58,472 nucleotides of DNA from Bradyrhizobium iriomotense (GCF_030160715.1 NZ_BSOW01000047.1:1-58472); one strand, 5' to 3'; counted from the first letter of the stretch, positions 45,742 to 55,681 are shown. The notes: generated by a model not told the origin, from the letters alone. Translations and numbers: made by a program.

Positions 45742-46396
45742 ATGGGTTGTGAGCAAACGACTTCTGCTGGCGTTCGATTCGAATTCCCCGCTGGCGCGCA
45801 GGAAATCCAGTGCGCCGCGGCATGGGTAGACACGAGCAACATCGGCAGCTCCTCGCAGAACTGCGCGGTAGGTGGCCTGGTGGCGACCGGAGCGGGCAGT
45901 ATGAGAGGGCGTGATAGGGACTGCATCAACATTCCGCCGTTTGGTCCAAGAGTGTGCAGTTGTCCAGGTGACGGCCTGGTACGCTCCAGATATCGGGCAC
46001 AAAGTGCCGGAGCCCAAGTTTGAAGACCTCAATCGGGTGGACGTAGGAGCTTATGTGCTGAAAGGCGGAAGGGACGTGTCCACGTCGCTGCCTTCTGATG
46101 CGACCGTCGAGATCAAGAAGGTTGGTGTCTCGATAGCCCGCAAAGCGTGCGGCAAGCAATTCGATACGATTGCAATCAATGTGCCGGCAGCCTACCAGAA
46201 ACTATCGCAAACGTGGCCTGTTCCAGGTGACACTCTGGAACGGACAGTTGAACGTAAAGAAACAGCAGTAGTCTACCCGGCCGTTTATCAACCCATTAAT
46301 TTCGCGGTCGGCACGCAGCTTGCTTTGCTCGGCACACCGTCATCGTCCAGGGCTTCGGTGATGGAGGGGCGGACCGGACGTGTCACGGCGCGTTGA
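45742..46396 (+). other. Open frames of uncertain status
   Basis: Two overlapping plus-strand frames (45742-46023 and 45911-46396) have protein-like composition and might be one frameshifted gene: ..QCAAAWVDTSNIGSSSQNC.. in the first, ..GKQFDTIAINVPAAYQKLSQ.. in the second. I recognise no family and see no good ribosome site, so I leave it as unresolved. Confidence 0.3.
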
Positions 46397-46543
46397 GTCC
46401 GCCCCGCGGCGATGCTGGCCGCCGGCGCCTCGACCTCCGCCGCCGCATGCGCGCCCTTGCGCACGTTGCGGGGGCGACTTCTTCAGCATGTTCCGCGGCA
46501 CGAAAATCTCGCTGCCGCTCTTGGGTTGGGTGTTCTTGGTCAT
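46320..46543 (-). pseudogene. parB-like partition protein, N-terminal fragment with frameshift
   Basis: AAGGAG lies 7 bases before ATG 46543. The protein starts MTKNTQPKSGSEIFVPRNML and KKSP, the start of plasmid/island ParB proteins of rhizobia. An extra C in a C run then shifts the frame; the next frame reads RNVRKGAHAAAEVEAPAASI, the expected continuation. Nothing of the central domain follows. Confidence 0.7.
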
Positions 46544-47069
46544 CTTGGGTCTCCTTTGTGGTTACAGGTTTCAGCGCAAAAGCCGCGCTGAGGCCCTGCC
46601 CGTCAGCGAGACCGGTGAGGCAAGTGCAAGGGCGGACGCAGCCCGTGGGGTATTTCTCGGTCTGCAAAAGCGCAGCGCGGAAGACTTGGAAACGGCTGCG
46701 GCCGAGCACAAGCACTCCCCTTCAGACGCCAGGCCCCTTAGATTTGCTTGGTCAAAAGCATTTAGGCGAACGGTAATGCCGGGCGATGGGGCGCGGCATC
46801 ACGTCGCTTCATTTCGAAGTCTCGGCCGAACTCGTCGCGACCGCGCGACCGTCGATCGTTATGCGCGTGCGTTCCGCATACCGGACCACCTCACGGCAGC
46901 GTGGACATCGCAGAAGTTCGGAACGCTTGCCCGAGTGAAGGAGGTCGATGTCGTTCGAGCTCGTGGCTTTCACATTGAATGGATTTCATGGGTCTCTCGA
47001 GAGTTGGCCATCTTGTGTGGCCCAAAGGGCCGCAGAGCAATTATCAAGATGAGCCGGTATGCTCGGAGA

Positions 47070-47316
47070 CTAATCGGTGGCGGCATTCACCCGGTCGCTG
47101 ACACCCCTCGGTGAGGGATCGTAGGCGCGGGTGACGACACCGCCTGCCTCAACATAGGCTTCCGTCCCGACAAACTGCGCGCGCCGGTCACTGGCCGCCT
47201 GCTCCTCGGTCAAAGCCCTGCGGTGACATGGGACCCCTTCTTCCAACCCAGCGCCTGCCACACCGCCTCCTGGCGCGCGCGGTCGTCGGTGAGGGTGTAC
47301 ATCACGCGCTCCTGAT
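47070..47316 (-). pseudogene. parB-like partition protein, internal fragment with frameshift
   Basis: MYTLTDDRARQEAVWQALGW then, after a stop and in another frame, ALTEEQAASDRRAQFVGTEA and YVEAGGVVTR. This is the region after the HTH of rhizobial ParB proteins. It lies upstream of the N-terminal fragment in the direction of transcription, so the two pieces are in the wrong order for one gene and must come from two copies or a rearrangement. Confidence 0.65.
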
Positions 47317-47422
47317 CAGCTTGGGGAGGGTGATCTTAAACTCGCGACTGAACGTCTCTTTTCACTACCGCCGGCTGGACAAAACACCTGATCTTGGACT
47401 CCATCACCGGCAGCAGCGCACT

Positions 47423-49141
47423 TCAGTCAAACCTGTAGGAGGCCTGTAAGAACGTGCCCCATCGCTCCATGCTGTACTTCGCTAGAAGAGGGGTCTGAAC
47501 CAGAGTACCGGGGCCGTTGCAGCCGCTGCAGTTATAGGTGACATCGCTGTCGTTCTTGGTCCACATTGCCCAATACCTGGCACCAACGCCAACGCTGAAG
47601 TTTTTGCTGAGGAAATAGGATAGCGTCCCTTCCATCTGAACACCCCCGCCACCGTTCCCGCGCTGATCGTAGAAAGTTGTGTTGTCGCGGAGAAGATGGT
47701 TGTCGCGACCACTGAAGTCGGTCCATGGCAGGTAAGCGACGTCGGCGGTCACGCGCCAGCGCTCAAGCAGCATGGCCTCAGCGCTAAAACCAATGCGCGA
47801 CGCATTCCAATTGCTGTCTTGAGTGCCGATGAGCTGCTGCGGCAAGGCGCATGGCCGGAACGGCAAGGACGAGGCGGTCTGCAAGCATCCCATCGAATCC
47901 GACTTCTGACCGTAATAGGTCCATCCGACAAATGCCCCCAGCTTATAGGTGCGACCGCGTAGAAAATCGTAACCGGCATCAGCGGTGTAATACATGAATT
48001 TTCCATTCGCCTGGCCTGACAGCGTGTTGCTGTAGGCCACTTCACCGATGCTGGAATCTTCGTCGTTCAGCTTTCCTTTGTTGAAACGTCCGACGCCGAT
48101 ATTGCCCTTCAGGAATATCCCCCAGGGACTATCAAGACGCCCGAACAATTCGCCGGAAATGCCATCCAGCCCGTGATAGGTGAGCCTTGAACTAGGAATG
48201 CCGCCATCTCCAGGCATTGGGGGCGGAAGGATGAAGTCCCATTGGAATGTTCCTCGGCTGAGCCAGACCCGTGAGCCGCTTTCGACCGACCAATCGCCAG
48301 GCTTCACGCTGGGGGGCGCGCTTTCCGGGTACAGCAGCGCGTCGGACCATTTGGGCGCGCTCGGCGTGGCGTCAAAATGGTAATTCAAGCCGACCTTTCC
48401 GACGTGATAGTTGCTGGATAATCTGGTTGTGTTGCCGGGGATGACTGCAACGGGCGGATACTGCATGGTCGGAGGGGTGGCTAGATGGGGCCCGCCAAAC
48501 CCCATATAGTCGTACTCGAATTTGACAGACCAAGCAGGCGTGAGGGCTTGCTCAACGCCCGCTCCAACGGTCCCACCGAAACGGCCGTAGTCGAATTGCG
48601 TTGTCTGCCGCGGGTACCCAGCGAAGGTCCCCGCCCGGAATTCGTTGTTGTTGGCGATTTCGCCGCGATTGTTTTGCCAGGCCACGCCTGCCTTGACGTA
48701 GGCCAGCGTTCGGCCCTGCGGGCCAAAGGTATAACCGACACGCGCGGTCCCTGTGACAAAGACGTTCGGACCTGCCTTGCAAGTGTCGATCACAGCAATT
48801 CCTGAGAAGGCAAAGCAGCTGTTAGTCCCATCGGAGACAGTATAGCTCGCGTCGAGTTCGGCGCCGAAAACCCACCTATACCGTTGCCAATTGTAGCCGA
48901 CCTGACCTCCGGCCATGAATACAGGGGTACTGATGGCGTCGCCATAGATTGGCGGGCCGTAGGGGTCACTGAAGGATGTTTGGCCATAGCCACCGCCGCC
49001 GTGGACGCCGACATACGCTCCGGTCCAGCTCCACACTGTCGGCGGCAGCTTGATCACCGGGTCGAGATCCGCCGAATTAGCGACACCGCATGCAACGAGC
49101 GCAACTGTTGCAGCTCCCCCAACAAGAACTCCAGATCGCAT
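47423..49141 (-). CDS. Outer membrane protein with two fused beta-barrels
   Basis: 572 residues with signal peptide MRSGVLVGGAATVALVACG up to NSADL. Residues about 38-255 are a complete Omp25-like barrel: WSWTGAYVGVHGGGGYGQTS, GGQVGYNWQ, FVTGTARVGYTFGPQG, ending KVGLNYHFDA, where the aromatic end normally closes the protein. A linker (TPSAPKWSDALLYPESAPPS) leads to a second barrel of about 290 residues with WLSRGTFQWDF, LTYHGLDGISGELFGRLDSP and a C-terminal FLQASYRFD. The second part recalls omptin-fold or Opa-like surface barrels; I see no confirmed protease residues. ATG 49141 gives a good signal peptide. It diverges from panB. Confidence 0.85.
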   Translation of the reverse strand: MRSGVLVGGAATVALVACGVANSADLDPVIKLPPTVWSWTGAYVGVHGGGGYGQTSFSDPYGPPIYGDAISTPVFMAGGQVGYNWQRYRWVFGAELDASYTVSDGTNSCFAFSGIAVIDTCKAGPNVFVTGTARVGYTFGPQGRTLAYVKAGVAWQNNRGEIANNNEFRAGTFAGYPRQTTQFDYGRFGGTVGAGVEQALTPAWSVKFEYDYMGFGGPHLATPPTMQYPPVAVIPGNTTRLSSNYHVGKVGLNYHFDATPSAPKWSDALLYPESAPPSVKPGDWSVESGSRVWLSRGTFQWDFILPPPMPGDGGIPSSRLTYHGLDGISGELFGRLDSPWGIFLKGNIGVGRFNKGKLNDEDSSIGEVAYSNTLSGQANGKFMYYTADAGYDFLRGRTYKLGAFVGWTYYGQKSDSMGCLQTASSLPFRPCALPQQLIGTQDSNWNASRIGFSAEAMLLERWRVTADVAYLPWTDFSGRDNHLLRDNTTFYDQRGNGGGGVQMEGTLSYFLSKNFSVGVGARYWAMWTKNDSDVTYNCSGCNGPGTLVQTPLLAKYSMERWGTFLQASYRFD

Positions 49142-49710
49142 ATCACCTCACGAAGACGACGCGCGCGCTAACTGCAACGAAGCTCCCAACGGCCAACGTT
49201 GTAGCGCCCGCTTCCACGCCGCTTGTGGTGTGCAGGATCGATGCCAGCGGGCCGCGATGCGTATTCCCGGCGTTTTCGGCTTTTATGTCGTCTACGCGAC
49301 AATCGCTCGACTTGGACAACGACCAGCGATACGACCGGCCCGCCGAATGTATGTATCTTCCGTATCAACGACTACGAAATCACCGCATCCGTGGAGCCCG
49401 ATATCCCGATATCCCGGGATCGACGGGTCGCCGAGTTGGCGAGATCTTCTCGGTAACGCCGAGATGAGAAAGTGGAACGGTCGTCCAGCCGGCAAACCGG
49501 CGCGCGCCCGCCGCGCAATCGGTCCGTATGTCGGTGGCATCTGGAAAGTCTTATTCGATGATCGCGCAATCATTGGATGTTTTTGGACGCCCTCCGTTAA
49601 CTTTGGAGAGATCGCTTTCTTTTTTCTCTTCACCGTTGACAAATTTCTCTCGCCTTCCCAAGGAAGCGACGACTCTGGGTATGTGGGTTAGTCGACGGAT
49701 CGGACTTAAG

Positions 49711-50583
49711 ATGAGCCATATTTCGGACTCGCCTGTTGAACGCGTCACGATTCCAGTGCTGCAGCGGTGGAAGGGGGAGGGACGACGTGCGGTCATGACC
49801 ACCGCTTACGATGCGGTGACGGCACGCATCGCCGACCCCATCGTCGACATCATCCTTGTCGGGGATAGCGTTGGCAATGTCTGCCTCGGTTTCGATAACA
49901 CGCTGCCGGTCAGCATGGCGATGATGAACCATCATCTCGAAGCCGTGGCGCGCACAAAGCCTCGTGCCTTGCTTGTAGCCGACATGCCCTTTCTAAGCTT
50001 CCACCTCAGTCCCGAGGAGACGATCCGCAACGCCGGAGGCTTCCTGCAGCGAGGGGCCGACGCCGTGAAACTCGAGGGTGGGGCCAAGCGCGCCGAAATC
50101 GTGCGCGCCTTGGTCGATTGTGAGATTCCCGTGATGGGCCATCTCGGCCTGACGCCGCAGAGCGTCAATGTTATGGGTGGTTTCAAGGTGCAGGGCCGCA
50201 ACGCCGATAATGCCCTGCGCCTGCTCGACGACGCCCACTGTCTGCAGGAGGCCGGATGCTTCGCTCTCGTCCTGGAGGGTATCCCAGCCGAGCTCGCCGC
50301 CCGAGCGACCAACTCCCTGACAATACCGACGATTGGAATCGGGGCCGGCCCCAGTTGTTCGGGTCAGGTGCTTGTGTTCCACGATGTGCTTGGCTTGACT
50401 GAAAGTCATCGGCCAAAATTCGTTCGCACCTATGTCGAGGGTTTTCTGTTATTGCAGGAGGCGCTGTCACGCTGGGCCGCAGATGTCCGCACCGGTACAT
50501 TCCCGACGCCACAAGAATCCTATCGACTTCCCGAAGGGTTGAGCGATGCGATCGCAAACTGGGCGCCTTCCAATCCAACCTGA
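49711..50583 (+). CDS. panB: 3-methyl-2-oxobutanoate hydroxymethyltransferase
   Basis: First step of pantothenate synthesis: methylene-tetrahydrofolate adds a hydroxymethyl group to ketoisovalerate. 290 residues, normal length. MTTAYDAVTARIADPIVDI, LVGDSVGNVCLGFDNTLPVS (metal-binding Asp), DAVKLEGGAKRAEIVRAL, PVMGHLGLTPQSVNVMGGFK and IPTIGIGAGPSCSGQVLVFH are family blocks. ATG 49711 lacks a strong ribosome site; the frame is open to 49528, but the residues before MSHISDSPVERVTIP look non-coding. 14 bases before panC, so a two-gene operon. Confidence 0.95.
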   Translation: MSHISDSPVERVTIPVLQRWKGEGRRAVMTTAYDAVTARIADPIVDIILVGDSVGNVCLGFDNTLPVSMAMMNHHLEAVARTKPRALLVADMPFLSFHLSPEETIRNAGGFLQRGADAVKLEGGAKRAEIVRALVDCEIPVMGHLGLTPQSVNVMGGFKVQGRNADNALRLLDDAHCLQEAGCFALVLEGIPAELAARATNSLTIPTIGIGAGPSCSGQVLVFHDVLGLTESHRPKFVRTYVEGFLLLQEALSRWAADVRTGTFPTPQESYRLPEGLSDAIANWAPSNPT

Positions 50584-50597
50584 TGTAAAGCTCAAAC

Positions 50598-51464
50598 ATG
50601 CAAACAATTACGACGGTCGCTGAGCTTCGTAGCGCTCTTGCAAAAGCTCGTGACAAACGAGTTGGCTTCGTACCGACAATGGGCTACCTGCACGATGGCC
50701 ACATGGCATTGGTCGAGGCGAGTCGTGCGCGATGCGACCTCACGGTCGTAAGTATCTTCGTCAACCCCACTCAGTTCGGCCTAACCGAGGACCTCAGCAC
50801 TTATCCGCGCGACTTTTTGCGCGATGAAAAGCTGTGTCGTGAGGCCGGTGTCGCGATCGTCTTCGCTCCAGATGCGCGGGAGGTCTATCCAGCTCAGTTT
50901 GAGACCTTCGTCGAACCCGGCGAGCTCGCAAAATCATTGTGCGGGGCGTTCAGGCCTGGACACTTTCGTGGTGTCGCGACCGTCGTCTGCAAGCTGTTCA
51001 ACATGGTGCGGCCGGATATCGCATTTTTTGGACAGAAGGATTTCCAGCAATGTGCGGTCGTGCGTCGGATGGCAATTGATCTCAATCTTCCGATCGAGAT
51101 CGTCACCGTGCCAACCGTTCGGGAACCGGACAGGCTCGCCATGAGCAGCCGCAATCGATACCTCAGTAAAGAAGACCGCCAGCGAGCTCTTGCGATCAGT
51201 CGCGCTCTATTCGCTGCGGAGGCCGAATTTCGTGCAGGCGAGCGCCAATGCGAGAAGCTTATCGCAATCGCCAGGCGGCATTTGGATGAAGTCGACCGGC
51301 TGCAGTACATCGAGCTCGTCGATGCCGACACGCTTGAGCCGGCCTTAAGTCCCTTGCGTCATCCTGCTGCCTTGTGTGCTGCGGCCTACGTCGGCTCGAC
51401 GCGGCTGATCGATAACGTAATTCTTAGGCCGGAAGTGAGCACGGAATACGCGATCAAGCTCTAG
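50598..51464 (+). CDS. panC: Pantothenate synthetase
   Basis: Joins pantoate and beta-alanine with ATP; 288 residues. GFVPTMGYLHDGHMALVEAS carries the HIGH-like HDGH motif; VVSIFVNPTQFGLTEDLSTY, PDIAFFGQKDFQQCAVVRRM and PDRLAMSSRNRYLSKEDRQR (KMSKS-like SSRN) are present. The beta-alanine it needs can come from panD in the biotin operon of this window. Confidence 0.96.
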   Translation: MQTITTVAELRSALAKARDKRVGFVPTMGYLHDGHMALVEASRARCDLTVVSIFVNPTQFGLTEDLSTYPRDFLRDEKLCREAGVAIVFAPDAREVYPAQFETFVEPGELAKSLCGAFRPGHFRGVATVVCKLFNMVRPDIAFFGQKDFQQCAVVRRMAIDLNLPIEIVTVPTVREPDRLAMSSRNRYLSKEDRQRALAISRALFAAEAEFRAGERQCEKLIAIARRHLDEVDRLQYIELVDADTLEPALSPLRHPAALCAAAYVGSTRLIDNVILRPEVSTEYAIKL

Positions 51465-52182
51465 CGACGACATCGAGCGCGGCGACGCTGCGTAGCAAAA
51501 AGGCATGACCCGCTACGCGCCGTGCTTACTGCTGAGCACGGGCGCGACGTCACAAGCGCATAGCGAAACGACGGCCGATTGAGCGACCACCGTCCTGTCT
51601 CTGTCCGATTCGACCGATCTCGTCGTGTGGTGGTTGTGCGTTGCCCGCCGCCCGCGCAACCCACCTTTTCTGAGCGGTGCGATATCGAAACGCAGATACT
51701 AAAATTTCATTCTACATGCCGTCCGTCTTCTTGCCGTCCGTCTTCTTAGAGTAGCGCAGCACGTCAGCTCGCCAAACACAAAGGTCACACCTCGGCTGGC
51801 TCGCAGTGGCCATGCTGATCGAGAAGCTCGAGGCGGGAATGCCGTTTTTTGACAGTGCTAATCGATGCTAACTGTCCGCAGCGCTGCCAAATGCGTGTCA
51901 TCGGATCAATCCAGTTAAAATTCGTCAGAAATTGGCAGAAGAGCGCAGGATTTAGACTTCAGACGGCTATTGATTGCACTAATCAAGATCAAATTACGCT
52001 TATTGTGAGCAGCCTTGGCGAAGCCCTCCACTGGAGCGGTTGCTTCGTCAAATCGGTGCACATCAAGCGATTGCGCGGTGTCTGTACAAGCCGGACGGCT
52101 GGACGCCGGGGTGAAGCCGCACGTCGCGTGCGCGTCGTGCTGCGCCGAAGGAAAAGCCCACTAACGCCGACAGGAGGCGAGA
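51465..52182. other. No gene seen after panC
   Basis: About 700 bases. A 117-codon plus-strand frame has no protein-like features. No clear terminator for panBC; a GCCGTCCGTCTTCTT unit is repeated twice near 51719-51748 (probable slippage). Confidence 0.35.
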
Positions 52183-52368
52183 ATGCAAAACAGCTTCCAT
52201 AATTCGGAGCATGGTTCAGCAAGGTGTTGTGCGATCTGCGGTGGAAAGTTCGGTCTGATCCGCTACTATTGCTGGAGAACGGCTCTTTGTTCCAAGAAAT
52301 GCATCGACCGGTTCAAGGCGCGGCGGGAAGCCGATCAAAAATGGCTTCGCTGGTTGCGAGCCGCCTAA
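52183..52368 (+). CDS. Small Cys-rich protein, possible zinc ribbon
   Basis: 61 residues. AGGAGG 6 bases before the ATG is an excellent ribosome site. Five Cys: CCAICGGKFGLIRYYCWRTA and ALCSKKC form a likely C2-C2 zinc-binding knuckle, followed by a basic helix (RFKARREADQKWLRWLRAA). Similar short proteins recur in Bradyrhizobium. Function unknown; nucleic-acid binding is an inference. Confidence 0.75.
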   Translation: MQNSFHNSEHGSARCCAICGGKFGLIRYYCWRTALCSKKCIDRFKARREADQKWLRWLRAA

Positions 52369-52601
52369 TACCGCCGGGTATCACAGAGATCTTGAAGAAG
52401 ATTGCATTGCGTTCTTCATTTTGGATGCCTCTCGAGTGACCAATCCGGTAAGCGGTTGTTACTGCCAGTCCAGGATATTCGTCGCAATCGGCCCCGCGCT
52501 TTCGCATGTGATCTGCGGTCGCCCGAGAGTGGCGCCCTTTCGAACTCGAACCACGGGCAAAATCTCAAGGCACGGACGGAGCACCCTAACGGGGTCATGC
52601 T

Positions 52602-52946
52602 ATGAAATTCATCCTGGTGAATCACCGCACCCCGCACGGCGAGCGAACCTGCACGACCTGTTCTCGGCCGTTGGGTACTGGCTACCTGCGAGATGTAGTA
52701 ACGCGGAGAGAATATTGCGGCTATGATTGCTACCGATGCTGTCACTTAGCAAACGTCGCCTTCCTTTACCGCAACCCGCGTGCCTTCCTTGGGCGCGATG
52801 CGCAAGATCTCGTTCCTGTTGGGCTCGTTGCCTTGCTGACTGCCGCTTCATGCTGGCTTGAAGTTGGGGTCGCCACAATGTCGTGGATCAATAGGGCGGC
52901 GCATCCCGGCGGGCCCTCTAGGTCTGAAAGACCTCCGTCGGCTTAA
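52602..52946 (+). CDS. Small Cys-rich protein with a hydrophobic segment
   Basis: 114 residues. MKFILVNHRTPHGERTCTTC then YLRDVVTRREYCGYDCYRCC gives a C2...C2 pattern like the neighbouring 61-residue protein, and a hydrophobic stretch LVPVGLVALLTAASCWLEVG follows. This short-protein type is common in Bradyrhizobium with no assigned role. The ribosome site is weak. The tail after AHPGGPSRS may be poorly conserved. Confidence 0.65.
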   Translation: MKFILVNHRTPHGERTCTTCSRPLGTGYLRDVVTRREYCGYDCYRCCHLANVAFLYRNPRAFLGRDAQDLVPVGLVALLTAASCWLEVGVATMSWINRAAHPGGPSRSERPPSA

Positions 52947-53219
52947 GCTCTTAAGGTTTCGTGCAGGCCGCGCGTCACTGCGGTCGTGATTGCTGATTGA
53001 ACTGATTGGGACCTTTGCGTGATTGTGGGATGGCACCGGGTGGCCCTTAAGGCAAAACCTCGCCGGCAATACGATCAGCGCTTGATATGAGCTCTCTTTG
53101 GAGACCTCTGCGTGGCAAGCACGGTCTTTCCTTCATTTCGAAGTTATAAATGACGTGTATGAATACATGGTCGCAACGTAAGCGAGTTCTTTCAACTTTT
53201 TCATCAGTGAGGATTTTCC

Positions 53220-54155
53220 ATGAAGTCACGTTTCTGGATCGCGCTGGGCTGTGCAGTGCTCTTTGGGGCGCCCGCCAAGGCCTGGAATAATTTCGGACAC
53301 ATGGAGGCAGCTGCGCTGGCCTGGAATCAGCTGACGCCAGCCGCCAAGCAGGAAGCCACGCGCCTTTTGAAGCTCAATCCTCAATACGATGGCTGGATCC
53401 AGGGCGTGCCAGCGAACCAGCGCGACCAAGTCGCGTTCGTCAAGGCGGCAACGTGGCCGGATCAGATCAAATCGCTCAGCGACTATCACAACGATGGCGA
53501 CAGAAACGGCGATGTCGCGCCGCAGACGCCCGAAGCGTCGCAGAATATCGGCTATGCCGATCACTTTCGCCACAAGTACTGGCATTTCATTGACGAACCG
53601 TTCTCGACGGATGGCACCACATTGCAGCAGCCGCAATCGCCCAACGCGCAGACTCAAGTCGCTGTCTTCAAGAAGACGCTTGCGGACAAGACGGCATCGG
53701 ACGACGTACGCTCATACGATCTTTCCTGGCTGCTGCATCTCATCAGTGACCTGCACCAACCGCTGCACGCGACCTCCCGTTTCACGCACGCCGAGCAGGA
53801 TGGCGACGCCGGCGGGAACGACGTGAAGATCAGTTGCACCAAATGTGGAAGCGCCAGAGAGCTCCACGCCTTCTGGGATGGGTTGTTGGGACCGACCAGC
53901 GCGCCACCACAGGATGCCATCGACGCCGCGGCGGATCTTCGCACCGTGGATGCCGGATCGACGGACGAGAACGACTGGATTCAGGAGAGCTTCCAGATCG
54001 CCAAGACGTCAGTGTACGCGCCGCCGATCCGCGGCGGCGACGGCCCGTACAAACTCACGAAGGCTTATCAATCGAGGGCGCATAGGATCGCCAACCAGCG
54101 GATTGCGCTCGCCGGCGCCAGGATTGCGGCGATCCTGAACGATGCGTTCAAATGA
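53220..54155 (+). CDS. S1/P1-type nuclease
   Basis: Secreted zinc nuclease, 311 residues. The signal peptide MKSRFWIALGCAVLFGAPAK ends before AWNNFGHMEAAALAWNQL, where the new N-terminal Trp and nearby His are zinc ligands. Further ligand blocks are ATWPDQIKS, KYWHFIDEPF, LLHLISDLHQPLHATSRFTH and DAGGNDVKIS, then LHAFWDGLLG. All expected His and Asp positions are present, so it should be active on single-stranded DNA or RNA. GAGGA is 6-7 bases before the ATG. Single gene. Confidence 0.92.
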   Translation: MKSRFWIALGCAVLFGAPAKAWNNFGHMEAAALAWNQLTPAAKQEATRLLKLNPQYDGWIQGVPANQRDQVAFVKAATWPDQIKSLSDYHNDGDRNGDVAPQTPEASQNIGYADHFRHKYWHFIDEPFSTDGTTLQQPQSPNAQTQVAVFKKTLADKTASDDVRSYDLSWLLHLISDLHQPLHATSRFTHAEQDGDAGGNDVKISCTKCGSARELHAFWDGLLGPTSAPPQDAIDAAADLRTVDAGSTDENDWIQESFQIAKTSVYAPPIRGGDGPYKLTKAYQSRAHRIANQRIALAGARIAAILNDAFK

Positions 54156-54397
54156 GCGTCTGTCTGGGGGGCTCATCATAAGTTGTTGCGTACGATGGCC
54201 GATGAACATTGCTAAATGCTATTCGTGTTCACGGCTCCTTGCCGGATCATTTTGAGTAAGAACGAGCCTGCCAGGAGGATGGCACGTTTTTCCATTGAGG
54301 CGTATGCCAGCGTCTTCGAAAGGAAAGTCGCGGATGATACAGTGACGCGTTTCCTGTCATTTGGCAGCCGCCCTGGCATTGGTCGCTCGCGTTGGGC

Positions 54398-54427
54398 GGG
54401 GCCGCCGATTCTGGAAGCGGCGGCCCC
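54398..54427. repeat. Perfect GC-rich hairpin after the nuclease gene
   Basis: GGGGCCGCCG (54398-54407) and CGGCGGCCCC (54418-54427) form a 10-base-pair stem with a 10-base loop. No T run, so it is a weak terminator or a REP-like element. Confidence 0.6.
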
Positions 54428-54622
54428 TTGCCGCGAAGGCGCCAGTTACGCGAAACATCGGCACCTTCGCGACCGCTATTAGAATGGGCGCGGTTAATGC
54501 ATGGCGACAAGGAGCTTTGCTCGTTAGTCTTACCAATCAAGGTTTTCGCTGTGCGATGCTCCGCGCCGCTGTCGTGATCTGCTAGATCGACCTTTTGGGA
54601 GCATTGTTTGTTTGGGTGGTAG

Positions 54623-54826
54623 ATGTCGCATTCAGTTGAGTTAATCGTCAACGGCTACGTCAGGCTAAACGATCGTGCCGCGCTGGAGAAGCTTCTTGCG
54701 CACCGGCGGGAGCTGCTGAGGCAACTAAGCAGCGTCACCGGCATCGATCCAAGACAAACCGTCGCGCAAGTCAGCCAAGAAATCGCAATCATCGAAGCTG
54801 GGCTTGCGACGATCGCGCCAGAGTGA
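54623..54826 (+). CDS. Small helical hypothetical protein
   Basis: 67 residues, starting MSHSVELIVNGYVRLNDRAA. The rest is two predicted helices (LEKLLAHRRELLRQLSSVTG and AQVSQEIAIIEAGLATIA). Weak GGTGG before the ATG. Protein-like composition, no recognised family; similar in style to the 53-residue protein at 55.4 kb. Confidence 0.6.
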   Translation: MSHSVELIVNGYVRLNDRAALEKLLAHRRELLRQLSSVTGIDPRQTVAQVSQEIAIIEAGLATIAPE

Positions 54827-55289
54827 GGAAGGCTGATCGTTCAGCGGAGCCGAGCAGCTTGGTGTTGCTGCGTCGGGGCCGCGGCCTCTACGCCCAAGCG
54901 GGTTAACTCAGCAACGACTAGCGCGAGCAAAGTGATTCAGAGACAGGCGAAGGAAACGGCGGACAGCAGCTTGCGCGCAGGATAACGCTTTCGACCAAAC
55001 GAAGCGCCGCGCCGAGTATATTGGCGCGACGGCTTCGCCTCGGGTGGACCCGGACGGGGCAATGTCCGGTGCGGCGAGCCTAGACGCCGCGCAGCGCCAC
55101 CGCAAACAAACCCTTGCATTAAGCTTGATGTCGCCGCTGCAGGTTAATTCTGGAACCGCCATCTTGCGTCGTCATTGGCCGACGTTTCAGCGAGGGCGCG
55201 ACGCTGAGGCTCGGCAACAGGATCCAGAGCGGGTCTTTGCTGGAAAACCAGAAGCTCTACAGATCGCGTTGGGCTTTGGTCTCGTGTTC
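54827..55289. other. No gene seen
   Basis: The 196-codon plus-strand frame starting at 55044 is antisense to the small gene downstream and has no support. Confidence 0.3.
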
Positions 55290-55451
55290 TCACTTGCGAG
55301 CCTGCTTAGGTCGATCAAGAAGGTCAAGGGCAGTGTTTACCTGCTCAAGCTGACGCTCTATCTCCTCGCGCTGCTCGACGTCTTGGGTCAAATCAAGTTG
55401 CTCAATGAGCTTCTGCTTTCGGGCGAGCAGATTTTGAATGACTGTCGTCAT
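55290..55451 (-). CDS. Short coiled-coil protein
   Basis: 53 residues from ATG 55451, below the usual gene-finder limit but with a strong GGAGG 4-5 bases upstream. MTTVIQNLLARKQKLIEQLD then EQREEIERQLEQVNTALDLL form a heptad-like amphipathic helix pair. Function unknown. Confidence 0.6.
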   Translation of the reverse strand: MTTVIQNLLARKQKLIEQLDLTQDVEQREEIERQLEQVNTALDLLDRPKQARK

Positions 55452-55681
55452 CTGACCTCCGTTACAGCGCTCAGGCCGATCGCGGGATGCTTGCTGTTCT
55501 TCACCCTGATCCGGTGCTTCTTCCGGCCGACATGGAGAGGGTCGCGATTGCTTGGGGATCACTTCGATGGGCCTGAATGCACTCGGAATCGCGGCCGCTG
55601 CCAACGCAGCAGCCGCGCCGCAAGTAAACCGTAGACAAGATCGATCCGACGCCTAGCGATCCCGTTTGTAGAAGAACGACA

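Noticed and set aside
46380..47114. 244-codon plus-strand frame
   Set aside because: It is opposite recognisable parB fragments and has no start site or family features.
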